Origin: Spirodela intermedia
Lineage: Eukaryota; Streptophyta; Magnoliopsida; Alismatales; Araceae
NCBI GenBank assembly: GCA_902729315.2
Contig: LR746279.1
Location: 2,942,501-3,006,500, forward strand
Direction: 5' to 3'
DNA: 64,000 nt
In this document: in pieces, positions 49,415 to 63,080 of the stretch
How positions within the stretch are numbered: the stretch's first letter is position 1
Layout: each line of letters starts with the position of its first letter
Notes under the pieces: generated by a model
The model's database searches: none
Told to the model about the DNA's origin: nothing
What the model saw: only the letters and a program-made list of their open reading frames with translations
Program-made: the position numbers and the translations under genes

Positions 49415-52400
49415 TTTAGTGCATAATATTTCATTGTAGTCTTACGTGAGGAAACATTTGATTTGCTCTCTTCAATCATGCAACCATGGATGAATATCGA
49501 ATCAGCGTTACAACAAACTGTGAAAGGTGAAGGGAGAGATCTGTTCATTAAAACTGACCGGAAATTACTGGAAAGCTAAACCCTGAACTTCATAAAACTT
49601 TTGCCTATGTATAGGCTTTCCTATGCAATCTCTAGTCCCACAGCCTCCTGTGGCCAGGCTGCCGAAGCCATTTTCTTATGATTCTTCGTCTCAACTTCTT
49701 TTCTACTCCTGTAATATGAATTTGCAGTTAAATTTCTAGCGACGTTTTTCGATTTAGTTTATTATGTAACTTGTACTCTAATTAAGGAGTCTACTATCAT
49801 TCCTCTTTCCTCTCCCCTTAGTGTTTTGCTCTCACACTCCTCTCTCATTCTCCGTCTTGTCATTCCTTCTATCCCACTTGTTAGGGATCAGAGTGGCTCA
49901 TCTATGGGCAGACCCTTGGAAACTGTCGCTTATCATTCAACTCATTTACAATGGCGGGGGTCTCCCCCTATTTATAACGTGGGGTTAGAACGACCACCTC
50001 AGGACAAAAGACATGCCCCCCCCCGGACTTTAAATAAACACACCTGCGAATGTAGACCTATATATCCTACATAGATCCAAGACGATCATTCTCCACACGT
50101 CCCAACAATCTCTCTCTTTGAGATTACTTATTCTTCTCACACTGCAGTGAAAATCTCCTCGCACGCATCGCCCTAACTGCTCTACTCTCACCATGAGCCT
50201 CCCTCCTTGCCACATCACCTGGTCATTCTGCGTCGCAGCTGCTATTATAATGCTCCATGGCGGGTAGCTTCCTCATCCAGCCAGTTCCGCATCGTGTCTG
50301 CGAACCTTCTCATGGACGACACCTTGCTCACAACAGCATGTTCCCACTGCATGAGAACTGCTCCGTGACTGCTACCTGGATGCACTCCACATGCTGCCCA
50401 CGTGTTGCATGTCACACAGGGTGCTAGATTGTCTGGCATTCATCCCCTTGGTTTCCACGCCTAAGTTATCCTGAATGGTTTCTAGTGCCGACATTGTTCG
50501 TGCTGCACCAGCACACGCCTCCCGTGTGGGCCCTGCATGATTTCTCATGCAGGTGCTAATTTGCATCATACAACGTAAACCACTGTGTGCAGACCAAAAG
50601 GGGTGGTCCATGCCCACCAAAGCGCGCTGTTGCACACACTCTAAACCGGCGGAGTGCTCTCATACCAGCTTTAACAGCTGTCTGTGTATTGTCCGAATGA
50701 GGGACTCCTTATGCTGATGGTGATATACGTCGCATCAAATCAAACTGCTGCTTTATCTGCTGTCAAAGTTAAGAATATCACACTAATATTTCAAAGTTAA
50801 GTTAATTGGGGCATCCAAATTAAAACTAATTAATAATGTATGGATTTTGTTTTTCATCATTAAATGTTAATTACACATTAACCAAATATCATATGATATA
50901 TTATGGCCATCCAATCCAAGGAATTTTTCTTTATAATGACATTTATTATATTCTAAAGATTGTGCCTCTCATCCTTGATGTTAATGGGTATATCCAACAT
51001 AAGCCTCTATAGAGAGTCATACAAGGGTTGACGGGGCTTTTCTTTTCTTGAAGGTGCAAGGAGATGTAGTATCCTTGAACCGGTGGATGGATTTGTCCTT
51101 TTCTGGGTTGACGGGGGGGTTTCTTGTCTTTGAAAGGACTTACCATATAGAAAGCTTCTTCTGCTGACCTCTCTAACCTGAGCTTGAGCAATCTTACATC
51201 AACCATATATAACTTAGATAACTTGTTTGGTTGCGATTCCCATATTTTCTAATCCCGGTGCAGAGAATAAGGACAGCATTAGATAGTTACTAGATATGTA
51301 CAAGTTGAACAGAATCGGTACAATCATGTTAGTTTTAAGAATATAAAGTATATTGTCGTAAATAGAAGAAGAGTTCAAATAATTTATTATCGAAATAAAT
51401 ATTCTCAAGAATTTTCAGTAAATGGATCTACTCCGTAACTTCGAGAACTGTAGCCGACCAGTCAAGCATCCGAGTCGCCATGGTAGCTTCTCCATTAGCG
51501 GACATGATTGACCAGAAGCCACTCTTCTGTGCCATGCTCCCTACGCCAGGAGTCGAGCAATGCTGAGAAGAGGCACAGACCCTTGGACTTTCAATCTGTT
51601 GGTTGTAGAGAAAACACGTAGGTGCAGATTGTCGTTACAACTCGAGTATTTTTATGATAGCTGATATTTATCAAGTTAGGTTTTCTATACGATGCCAGCA
51701 AGCCCATCGGTATCTGTTATTCGTCTAGTGGCCTTTGTTCAAATCGGTTAAGTTTGAGAAGACCAAATATTCCATCCATGGGAGAAACAACGAAGCATCC
51801 CTGAAGCTTCATGTCTTACTCTGGAGGCATATAGGAGATCCAAACAATGCTTCTCCACATAATCTATTGCTTTTTGTAGGCAATCAATACGTCCGATCAC
51901 AAGATATCCATCTTCTCATCACTGATCTATAGCTAATATTCAGACCTGTATCTACGTCGATGGGCAGAGGTTTGCTCAATTGGGAGCTCTGACTGTGGGA
52001 CGATGACCACGGCAGAGAGGGTGACTATGGTGGTGACGGATGCCATATGCTTCTAAAGCTTGAGGTTCGCATCGTCGTCTTCATGGCTGGAGGTGCATGA
52101 TGGCACGCAGCGTGGTGCTGGACAGACCCATGTAGAGGAGCCGCAGCAGAAGCACGGCACCAGAGTGCACCCACGCAGGGAGCAAACACTGGTCTGGCAT
52201 TTAATGGCGCCAGAGCCCAAGGAGTGTGCCAGAGGCGCCAACAGACATGCTGTAAGCGTGCCAATATTGAGCCGCTCACGTGAATAGCGGAGACTCGCCC
52301 TGCGGCGTGCCTTGGGTGGATGGAAAGGCCTAGTCTGGACGCATTGAAGGTGTGGACATTGGTACAGGATGACGTACAAACGACGCTCACACCGAAAGGG

Positions 52401-53899
52401 ATGCAAGTATCAAGGGAAGGTTTGTTGAGTTTGGACTGTCACAACTACAGGAAATTGTGTAGAAGAGCAGTAGACATCAGGTGAACGTCACGCGCTGCAC
52501 AGCGCATGTAGGTGGCGTCCATAACAGTGCAGTGGACTGAAGATTTGTGGACAGTGTCTGGCACAGCGCTGCAGACAACATGCGTTGGGGTGACAAGGGC
52601 GGCGCCGGGCACGAGTCGCCGCGGTGGAGTTTCCATGTAGTGGGAGCTCGCTGGTATGTCTCTCATGCTCATTCTCTCTGCACCTATTAAGCAGATCTCT
52701 GACTGGGGGAGTCAACCCACCCCAGCACAGATGGCTTTAAGCAATCCCTAGTGGTCGTCTTTCATGATGAGAAGTGTTTGGGAGATAGCAGCTGTGGATC
52801 CGTCAAGTCAACTAAAATCCAACCAATCTCCAGTGGTCGTCACTGACGGGTCAAACTCACCCATTTGTAGCAATTCTTTCATGATTTCAAAGGATATTAT
52901 TTCATAGACATTTCATCTTCTAAAAAATGTGGACTCTCTGCAGCCACTCTGCTCGAAAACCACAACGTAGCATGAAGCCTAGCCTTCTTGATGTTGTTGG
53001 GGGAGATTATGATCTGCGAGAAGGAACTGGAGGTCAAAGGGTGAAGACTCCAAAGAAGAGGCGAACGGAGAGGTGGGCACAGAAAACAATGTCAACGGTG
53101 GTTGGTGGGGTCATGCTAGAGAGTGTAGCTCTAACCGTTGACTTCTCCACAACTGAAAGCTACCCCTACAAATGTGCACCACAACTAGCTGATGTTTGGA
53201 GCAGGGATCTGACTCACCTTTCTTCTCTACAGATTCCGTCCGCAGCCCAACTCAGCTTTTCTTTCTATAGAAAAAGCAGCATGAAGTCAGACCCACGGCA
53301 GAATCAGCAAAAGATATCAGTCAACCATTCGAGTGCAAGGTTCTAATCATCCCAGAAGACACTGCTTGGATGCATGATAGAAAACACTGCTGGATGAGAA
53401 GTCACTTAATTCCCCTCAACTCCCACAAAACCTCAATAATGTCCTGGCTAATATAGAAAAAGACTAGAAATACAAAGATGGCAGGCTAATAATATCAAGT
53501 TCATATCACAATTGAAGATTTCTCATGAACTTGGTACATCGATTATTTTTATAATGTGAAAAGATAGTCCTCTAGCTAGCACAAACTATGCAAAGAATTG
53601 CAGTACAAGGCCTGTTCCGCTGATTGCCAAGTGCTGTTGACTGAAACAGCGTAGTACCTTTGAATCTCTGATGGCTTTCATAATGAATTTAGTAAAGCCT
53701 TTTAAGTAATTTCTTGCTCAAATGCCACACTTTGTTATGATGGTTTAGAAGAATCCTTTAGGTTGACTTGATAAAGCCATTGGGCGAAGTCCACCTAGAT
53801 TTCTCCTCTTTCTCTTCAACATTCTTTTAGGGACTGATTTCAGGTACAGAACTAGTTACTTCCCTTTTTATAAAACATATTAAAAACAGTGCTCAGGTT

Positions 53900-53932
<33 letters not shown>

Positions 53933-55043
53933 AAACTTAGAGTGAGATATGTACTCAACCACAGGGGCCACTAAGTGCTCCGATTTGGCTGGGAAGGAAG
54001 TTCTTGCAGGACATGTTGCAGACAAATTCATGTAGGAGAATGGTCAATGCTTGTGCTTTACTTCATGATCTTCAGGTGAGGCAGAGGCCAATTGATGCAG
54101 AGGCCAATTGGGCAAATGCTCGTCAACTGGCCTTGGGTGGGTCCAAGAGAAATTACTAGACAGGGGTGCTCCTATCTGACAGAACCAATGCTATCATAAA
54201 ATAAAGTCAAAAACATCCATACATGCTTAACTTATAAGATTATCGCAATAGTTTCCATGCTTAGATCTCAAATGTCTCAAATTTAATGCAAACTGTAAAG
54301 ACGAAAAAAGGAGTTGGGCCCACAAGACTTTCCATAAACTAGCATCTCTATCCATAATAAACTCAAAATTCTATCACCTGGTGAATAAAGAATTATTAAA
54401 ATGGCAGACAAAAAGAAAAATACATTCCATAAGGTGAACATTACAGAAGACGAAGTTACATCTATATATCATAAACTCACAATGAGTAAAAACATAAATA
54501 AATTAGTTTAAGGTTAAGAATAAAGTCGCAAGAGAGATTCAAGCAAAAATAAGAAATGTTGGAGTGAGCAAGAATATGAAATCACGTTTATAAGTTAATC
54601 CAAGGGGCATGGATGAACAGTTATCTCGTGACAATGAGAAGCTCATCAGATTAAGGCATGACAATGGTGACTGGAACTGCAGTTGACAGAATGAATACAA
54701 GACCTTTGTAACCATTAGACAAGTTCCTGTCATATGAACAGTAGAATGAATAACATAGAGATGTTCATTAGGAAAAGTTCTCTCACATTCTCAACAAGAC
54801 GACTGGATTACAACAAAATAATGCACCTTCGGATGTTTCCGGCTATAATTTCGGCCATACTTTCGGTTATATTATTCATTCTTCCATAGACAACAGCTGA
54901 TATTCGTCTAGAGTTAGGCTCCACATCTGAAATTCACCAGATCATCAACTGGAACTACGAAATCACTTGAACATCACTCTATTATGCTATCAACGCTTAT
55001 GAACAGCCTCAGAGCCAGAAGTCAATGCACATAGACTCTGGCC
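49412..55043. other. Intergenic with two GC-rich islands; probable retroelement debris
   Basis: Two GC-richer islands at about 50030-50650 and 52050-52720 share a CATG/GCAC-rich texture (for example GTGCATGATGGCACG at about 52092) and lie in AT-rich DNA. Upstream of the first is CCTATTTATA at about 49970, an LTR-promoter-like context. A 139-codon + frame at 52927-53346 is unassigned. A GA tract lies at about 53901-53928. No domain is recognised. Confidence 0.4.
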
Positions 55044-55049
55044 TTTATT
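55044..55049 (-). terminator. Probable poly(A) signal of PTAC2
   Basis: AATAAA on the - strand (TTTATT on +), about 84 nt past the PTAC2 stop. Confidence 0.4.
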
Positions 55050-55132
55050 GTGGTGACGTTTCGATCCTCTCAAACCAGTTAACCCCAGTTGCATAAGATT
55101 CTAATGAAAAAGCAAAAAGAATCTTACTTAAT

Positions 55133-58100
55133 TCATAAAGGCACCGTGGCCATGAGTTCTTCTCTAGACGAGGTAATTTTTTCCATGGCTACAGGTTCAT
55201 TCTCAAGATCTGAGGTGTATATTCTGGTTCCAGCCTTTGGAAAGACCAAATCGGTGATTGAAACAAGCTGGTTTCTCATAGATCCACCACGAGACTGCTC
55301 AGATGATGTGGGCGAGAGCCGTTTCAACTGAGACCGCTGGCAAATAATCCTACCCTTGTTCCAACCCGGAAAAGTGAACGCCGTGGAAGATATGTTGTCC
55401 TTCAGGAATGCATAGGCTGCCTTTGCAATGGGGAATCCTCTTGTCGCTGAGCTTTTCTCCATCTCCCCACGTCTGATTTTAAAGCAAAACAGGTTTAGTA
55501 CAAGTCGTGGAGATGCAATCAAGAATAGGAGATAATAACTGACATCGGAGGATTTCACTTGCAATCGATTGATATATTTCTGAACTTATTCTATGTACTT
55601 TGGGTTCAGATGACAACAGAAATCCATCAACAAATTATAATTTCAGAAAGAAACCAATAAGGGAACAACAAAAAATTAGAAGCAGTACAAGGGAACAATA
55701 ATAATTTAGAAATATTAAAAAGCGACTGTCACCATTCCTGAAACAAAATGCTAACCAAATAAAGGAAATCAACACGCTCCCTTTAATCTTAGCCCAGAGA
55801 GCATGGTAGGTGCCTCAATCAACCACCCTTGCTTTCGTCCAGCCCACATACATAACAGCTTCACAAAATAGTCGTTCGTCCATTTGAACTTTTGTTTAGA
55901 TGTTGTACCATCCATCTCTCTTTCTCCAAAAATTCAACAACATTGCTGGTGTTAGTGCTTACCATTCACTTTCCGCATGAAATGTCCAGATCCCTAGCTG
56001 ACTTAACATTGACTCCATTTATTCGTTTCAGCAACATCAATTGGGACAGCTTGAAACAGAGCATTCCACAGTATGCAAACTATACAACAACCTATATGAA
56101 TATGATTCATGGACTACTTTTATCCCGCAGCAAACACACTCGTCCGCATGTTTGGCAAAAAACTCTGAATTCCCGTGCATATAGGACTTCTGTAGACTGT
56201 TCTGAAAATTTTCTCCGTCATCACTTATGCTCCCACTGAAAACATGACCACCAACATCTACACCCTCTGTTTCCATAGATTCTACTGCACACGTTCAAGT
56301 ACCCCTTTTCAATTCCCCTCCACATCATCTGATCATGTTGATCTTCTTTTTTAATAAGTATGGATAATCATCAGTCACACCTGTTCTAGTTATTCGATTT
56401 CTCCAATACTGTAGCCTCCAATCCTCAGGTTCTGAGTTCCAACAGCGTGGAAAAGCTTTTTCACCTTGATATGAACTTTATAAGTTCAGGGAAATTTACT
56501 GCTTGTATCTCTTCTTGAAGCTATTTATCCTCCTTAACTGTCAATCTTTCTCTATTTTCGACAGCAAATACTGCCGAAGCATGATTTTTCCAAATGAGAT
56601 GGAGAAATCTATTAGATATTACAGACTTCCAGTCTTCATCAGATGATAAGCTTTAGCTTTGACGATTTCTGTCCATAACAAATTATCGTCCTCAATGTAC
56701 CATAAGCACTTAGCTCCCAGAACCCTATTATATAAATTAAAGTTAAGAAGACCTGCACCATTCTTCCTTGAATCGACAAACCTATTTCATCAAGCGTGCA
56801 CTATTCCAGAAGAACCTATTTCTAATATCACTTATTATTTACAGATATGTCAAAGTATATATATTGATACCAGTTACTTCACAGCTTTTGAACCACTGTC
56901 AAATGCACAGAATAAGGTTACATCAGCCAAAAACTGTTCCTCATTTCAAAGTTTATAAGCAACAACACTCTTCTAACAAGTTATTTGAGGTCAATAGTAT
57001 CTTCAAAAAGATCCCGCATTAAGCAAGCTCCTAGATACTGATCATCTTACATTCTAAAGAAACTAGTTTCTATTATGAGCATCTTATGTGCAGGATACGC
57101 AAAAACAACAAATGCATCACTGAAATCCTCTCATCCATCCTAACAGATAGATTGTATAGACCCAAAATGATAACTGCAATTTTGGATTAGCACTTAATTA
57201 TCCAGAAGTGCAAATCTGAGCAAACTGATGCAATTTTAGATCTATACAATCTACCAGTTATCAAACCCTAAATACTGAAGAACATGAAAAAGACAATCAT
57301 ATCACACCCGATCAGAAGCATTCTCTCAGTATATCTAGTGGACTGATCATTTTTGCTGTCGGTATCTCAAAGAGTCTACACAACCAAGCTCTGTAAAGAA
57401 GTTATGACAATTTTTTTTCACCCTCTCATAAAGATTCTCAGTCTCCATCTAATCAAACTCTTATCAAGTATTTGAAAGCCGTGTATCATCTTTTCTGCTC
57501 TTACTTCTGTTGTCTAAATACCAAAATGCTTCGAGACACTATAAATGGACTTGTCTAAAACATTTTTAGAACGTGTATGCCATTTTATTTTACAGCATCC
57601 TGTGATTCATACGTGTAGAATGTCCTTACTCTCTCACATAGTGAAGTCAAGAGGGCGTCTTTCCATGATAGCTAAATAAATACTATTTAAGTAGCAATAT
57701 AAAATGAAAACGAAATTTAAAATCCACGGACTTAATCTCTCTCTGGTGGGTATACGTTCAGACCACTTCCAAGGTCAACCTACTTCAAGATAATAGAAGA
57801 AGTTAAAGATGTTTGTGGTTTGTCAAGCCTTAGTTTGCATCATCGGAGAATTAAAAATTAAGATAAAACTAAGAGAGTAAGGCATTCTGAGTAGAACTAA
57901 GAAGATAACTGTAAACTAATTTGTGGTGAGATATAAAAGACTCACACTACAACAATAGCTGCCAGCTGAGGAAGATCATCTCCACTACCAAGTTTCTCGT
58001 GAATATTATTCAACCACATTGAAATTGCAGTAAGCGCACCGCCCACTGACATCCTAATGAAAACATCAAACCTCAGCTATGCAAGAATGAGAAAAAATTA

Positions 58101-61100
58101 AAAAGAAAATTGCATGATTTCAATGGAAGTATAATAATACCTATGAACATCTACAGACCACACGAGTTTGCTTTCACGATACAGCTCTGGGAAAAGTCCG
58201 CGTCTGGTGGCTTCCCGGAGCACTCTTGCAGCCCGTGCTCTTTGACCCAACCACCAGAGTGCCTCTAAGACTGCATTATACAATCGTAGTGCAAGGCCAC
58301 AACCTTCAGAGTTTAATCTGTCAAAGACATATTCCACCATTTGCCAGTTTGAATCGTCATCATAATCACCCTTGATCATTGATCCCATCACTTGATGTGT
58401 GTTGGAGAACCTATTTGTTTTCATTTCTTCAAGCAACTTGTTTGCATAATCCCACCTATGATGTGAATGGATTCATATTTCAATGAAGCAGAAAACGAAG
58501 GACTACATGATCAAATGAAGCAAACAAAGATACAAATTCTTGCAATGATTAAACTAAAGACCGTAGGGGCACAAATTTCAAAAAATTTGCCTTAAAAGAA
58601 ATTTTAATTGGCAATAGTATTAACTGTCATCATCGTCATCTCCATTCAGCTTATGCCAGGACATATTTCTCCCAGCTATTAGCTGACCTGAAGATCCAAC
58701 ACTCCACAGGTTGTGTCAGTCACCAATTAGTAGGCATGGAAGAAAATACCCTGAACTAAGGGTTATAATGCCACCTAATCAGGGAAAAATTGACTTCATG
58801 CCAATATCCACAGGCCGAATTGCATTTTGAACTTATTCTTAATGAAGAATACAAAATCAAGTATCCATCCCCAACTCGGAATTCTACAAATAAAGTCCAT
58901 CTGACCTTTCTGTTAGAGTCGCCCAACCCATATAGTCTGAAGTATTCAACAACTACGAATGGAAACAGCATAAACCAGTCTCCACACAAACACAAAACTC
59001 AACCCTTTAGAAAGCAGATAAACTTGATTTAAACATAAAAATAATTTTATGGCTACAACCATTTGATGAAAGCATGAAGATTAAGATTATTCCGTTAACC
59101 TCACCGTGGCATGAAAATGACGTGAAGCATGAAGATGTCTAGATAAAAAAAAGGTGAATAAAACGTGGGGGCCAACAGATATCGAAAGGCTAAGAGTTCC
59201 ACTCTGTGCCTTGTTATTATACACGTAGGTTCAACAAATAGCATTTGCCCATTTCACATTACACGTTTCGTGATTTCTTTTAAATGTTTGCCACATTTTT
59301 CTGTTTCTCGGAATTATTTAAGCTCAAAAAACTACAGAATTTCTGACAGTCTCATGGCACTTTATAGAGGTTATATTTCGTCGTGGGCTGAATAAAATCA
59401 TCATCATAGGAATTCTCATGGCCTAAATATAAGCTCGCAGTCGTCATATGACGGATTCATGTGTAGTAATTTGTAAGGGCAACTCTTATCATTCATAGAG
59501 TGGATTTATATATGTAGTGTGAAAGGTATTTCAATGACTATTTACTGTGTACTCGTCATGCATCTACAAGAACAAAATGCCGCTTATTTTCCCTGGAAAC
59601 CTAGCACATAGTTATAGGATGCAAGGAAACAAGAATCTGACACACGGTTTTCCTGAATGGGTCATACTAAATAAGCTCACATCAAAAGCTGTAAATAAAT
59701 GAACACACGAGGCTAGATGCATCAAGGAATCTGCTTTAAGGTAGCAAAATTACCTGTCGTTTTTAGCATATACTGACAGTAACAAGCAATATGCTATGAC
59801 ACTTGGCACAATGCCCAGTGACCGAATTTCCGAAAACAGCTCTCTGCTCTCTTCTATCAGTCCAGCGCTACAGTAAACATTCAGGACTCTCTCTAGCGTT
59901 TTTTCATCTGGTTTGACTCTTGAGTCCTGCATTTCTAGATAGGCCTTTAAAGCTTCCTCAAATTGCCCTCCTTGACAAAATGCCTCAATCAAACCATTGA
60001 ACGTGCCCTCATCTTTTTGAATCCCCGCATCGTCCATCCGTGCTATGATTGCACGACCCTCTGTAAAAAGCCCACCACGAGCAAACGTGTGCACAAGGGA
60101 ATTGTATGTCCCAATTGTTGGCAAGCTCCCAATTTCATGCATGGTGTTGAAAGCAACGATAGCTTCCTGAAAGAGGAGAAAGAAACCAGAGAATTATGGA
60201 ATGGATAAACTCAAATGAATAATATGAGACTCCAAAGTAGAGATCATGGCTATTATCAGGAATAATGGTTGACCTCATACAGGGCTGCCTGCCCATAAGC
60301 TTCCACCACTCCACTGTAGACCTTCGAACTGGGCACAACACCTCTGTTGTTCATGTGGGAGAGTATTTTCTTCGCGTTTTCGTGGAGACCGCCCTTCCCA
60401 CATGCAAACATGAGGCTCTCGTAGGTCTCCATGTTGGGTTCCACATTCTCCTCGACCATGTCATGGAACAGAGTTACGACCTCCTTGAAGTACCCTCCCT
60501 CCCCAAAGACCTGGATGAGGATGTTGTATGTGGAAGCATCGGGTTCAGTGCTTCCGACCTTCATCTCCAGGAAAAGCTCCCGGACATCATCATACTGTCC
60601 GCTCCTGCCGTACAGGTTAAGCAGAATGCTGTAGGTAGCTGCGTTGGGGGTACACCCAGCGGTCTGCATCTGGCGGAGCACCTCCACTGCCTCCCTGGCG
60701 GCGCCGCCCTCGGCATACGCCTCCATGAGCACGTTGTAACAGGCGGATTCGGGAACATTGCCGGCATCCTCCATCTCCCGGAGAAGGTCATTGACTCGGG
60801 AGAGACGGCCAAGCTTGCCGAAAGTCTCAACAAGGTAGGTGTGGGTAACAACGTCAGGAAGAATACCTGCCTCATTCATGGTGCGGAAGACCATCTCGGC
60901 CTCATTGTCCAGGCCTCGGCTGCCGCAGGCGGCGAGGAGGGTGTTGTAGGTGACGAGATCCGGGTGGACCCCTTCATGGCGCATCTGCCCGAACAGACCG
61001 AGAAGTGTGTCCCAGGAGACGTCGGTGGCGCGAGCGCAGGCATTGATGACAGTGTTGTAGGTAAGGACAGTGGGGGCAACGCTGTCGGGAGAACGCTTCA

Positions 61101-61926
61101 TGCGCTTGAGAAGGTCGAGCGCGGTGGCGTGGTCGCCGTTGCGGCCGAAGGCGTTGATTAGGGCGGTGTAGGAGAGCGCGGAGCGGGGAACGGAGTGGGT
61201 GGGCATGTCGTGGTCGAAGATGTCGAGGCACTTCTCCAGGAGGCCCTCGCAGCCCAGCACACCGATGACGATGGCGTGGATGTGCTCGTTGGGGCGGCAC
61301 CACGACTGGCGCTGCATGTACTTGAACAGGCGGAGAGAGCGCTGCCAGTCTCCGCGGCGGGCGAACTCCTTGAAGATGAGGGCGAAGTCGTTGAGCGAGA
61401 GGCGGTTCTTGAAGGATTCGAGACAGCGGGCGATGCTACCCCGGGGAGGGAGGCTGCTCAGCTTGTCGATAACCGTCTCCACCTCGTAGCTGTACTTTCC
61501 CTTCTCCACTCGCACGCTAGGGTTTCCGAGCACCAGCTCCTTGGGCTTCGACCTCGCCGCTGAGAATCCCCTACTTCCATTCCCCGTCGCCGCCGCCCTC
61601 GCCGCGACCTGGCTGGTGGCGCTACTACAGCTGCAGCAAAAGCCCCTATCCCCCCGCTCCCCCTCCCTGTTGCTCTCCCGGCGCTGCTGGCCGCTACCAT
61701 TTCTGCCGTTTGGAATCTGCCTTCCACTCGATTCAAGATATGGGCGAGACAGATGGAAGCCCCGGAGATGACAGCGGAAGGGAGCCATGGAACTGTGGGA
61801 GTAAGAAGGAAGAGAGAAATGATGGGGCACTTTCACAGCGGAAGTGAAAGAGGCGGCGGACATGGCGCCGCTGCCGGAGGAGGACGACACAGGCGGAGGA
61901 GGAATGGAGAGCAGGTGAAGAGCCAT
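55133..61926 (-). CDS. PTAC2: Plastid transcriptionally active chromosome protein 2 (PPR-SMR)
   Basis: Chloroplast PPR-SMR protein of the plastid transcription complex, needed for plastid-encoded-polymerase activity and thylakoid development. Five exons in one frame: 61926-60274, 60166-59754, 58455-58141, 58053-57946, 55472-55133; 942 residues. Residues 1 to about 125 are a Ser/Arg-rich transit peptide (MALHLLSIPPPPVSSSSGSG start). The conserved entry is ELVLGNPSVRVEKGKYSYEV, then SSLPPRGSIARCLESFKNRL. About a dozen P-class PPR repeats follow (VTYNTVINACARATDVSW, YNTLLAACGSRGLDNEAEM, TYNILIQVFGEGGYFKEVV and others). The SMR domain begins around VDVHRMSVGGALTA and runs through IVVVRGEMEKSSA to FPGWNKGRIICQRSQLKRL. 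An in-frame ATG at 62157 would add 77 residues with a Pro run. Intron 4 is long (about 2.5 kb). The gene appears intact and is GC-rich in exon 1. Confidence 0.95.
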
Positions 61927-62993
61927 ATCTTCCCACCGCAGCAGCCCTCGCCTGCTCGCAGGGCTTTCCCCGGTGACCGAGGAGCCCGAGACCGCAGCAC
62001 AGGGGGAGTCGCTAGCATCCACCCATACTCCCGGCGGCCGTAGCGGCGGCGGCGGCGGCGGCGGCGGACGGCCAAAGCGAGACGGAAGTCGAGCTCCTTG
62101 TCTCCCCGAAGATTTCTGTCTGACAGGGGATATCGAGCTGCCCAAGGGAACGCGCAACTGAGACTCTGGGACGTCCGATCTAGCCTCGGATCCTAAACCG
62201 ATAACTCAGGAAGAGTGACGGGTCCATCCGGGACCCGCATGTGCTCGCTAGAGCCGTTTGACTCGGCGAAAAAGCTTATGACAATCTGATTTTCAAATAG
62301 CAGTTGAAATTGGATTTTTAGAATCGCCTTTGTTTGAGATGGATTCTGAGAAACAGACGCTCGTGTAGGCGGTCGTGTTTCCAAAAACTAGCCGAAAATC
62401 CGATTTGGAATTTTTAGGTTTTGTCCATCAAACCCCTGCAAAATCCTGAATTTGTTTTTCCCTACATTTTCTGTATATCATGCCGAACATAATTTACCAC
62501 CATGAGTTGAAGTGAGCCATTAACAGACATAAGCATTGTGTGTCAATTGTTCCCCTGAAATGTAGTTATTTTATTTTATACCCCCATTGAGATATTAATT
62601 ATGTCCCTACGAAAAGATTGGAGATTAACTGAGAATACCCTGTATCTCTGTATTATTATGGTGAAGCCACACGACGAAGCAAGTAGTTCCGAGTCAACTA
62701 TTGACGACGGCGAGCGAGTCATGCTGAAGCTAACTCAGTGCGTGTCCCGGCCCGGGTCAAAAATTTCGCGAACCGGTGAGGAAACGGACAGAACCGGGCC
62801 TTGTTGCCTGGAACGAGATCTCATCGCTGGAGACAGGAGAGAGAAAAGAGGGATCGGAAGGAGAGAGGGGGAGAGAGAGGGAGAGAGAGAGAGAGAGAGA
62901 GAGAGTGGAGCTAGGAATGTGAGAGAGGGAAAGGGTGGGGAGAATCTTCTTCCTCTGCTTTCGTCTCTTCTCCGCTCACCGATATCTCTGCAG
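61927..62993. promoter_or_regulatory. Divergent upstream region of PTAC2 and the UNC-50-like gene
   Basis: Holds the possible 5' extension of PTAC2 (to 62157) with a (GGC)n tract at 62043-62068. AT-rich DNA follows to about 62700, then a (GA)n-rich leader at about 62840-62905 next to the UNC-50-like start. No clear TATA box is seen for either gene. Both could share this promoter. Confidence 0.5.
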
Positions 62994-63080
62994 ATGCTTC
63001 CGACCGCATCGAGAGGGCGCACGCCCTCCAGCCTGCGGCCCGCGTCTACCTTCTCCCATTACCTCCGCAGGATTGTGAAG
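62994..63080 (+). CDS. Probable UNC-50 family membrane protein, first exon only
   Basis: 29 codons: MLPTASRGRTPSSLRPAS, then TFSHYLRRIVK, ending in a phase-0 donor (AAG/GTTCGC). This matches the N terminus of plant UNC-50 (GMH1) proteins, a Golgi/ER multi-pass membrane family, in which a Ser/Arg-rich start and YLRRI.K precede a WQQMD… block. That next block is not found before the window ends, so the remaining exons lie beyond 64000. The leader is GA-rich. The match is short, so the call is tentative; the gene is divergent from PTAC2. Confidence 0.58.

Noticed and set aside
49192-49548. Arg-Glu and Leu-Ser frames on both strands
   Set aside because: Products of the (GA)n tract. A nearby CTATAAAAG is not enough to propose a gene.
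52927-53346. 139-codon + frame as a gene
   Set aside because: No signal, domain, splice context or promoter recognised. Left as unassigned within the intergenic entry.
60265-61161. 298-codon open frame on the + strand
   Set aside because: It is the antisense of the GC-rich PPR exon of PTAC2. Such mirror frames are expected, and the protein has no domain.
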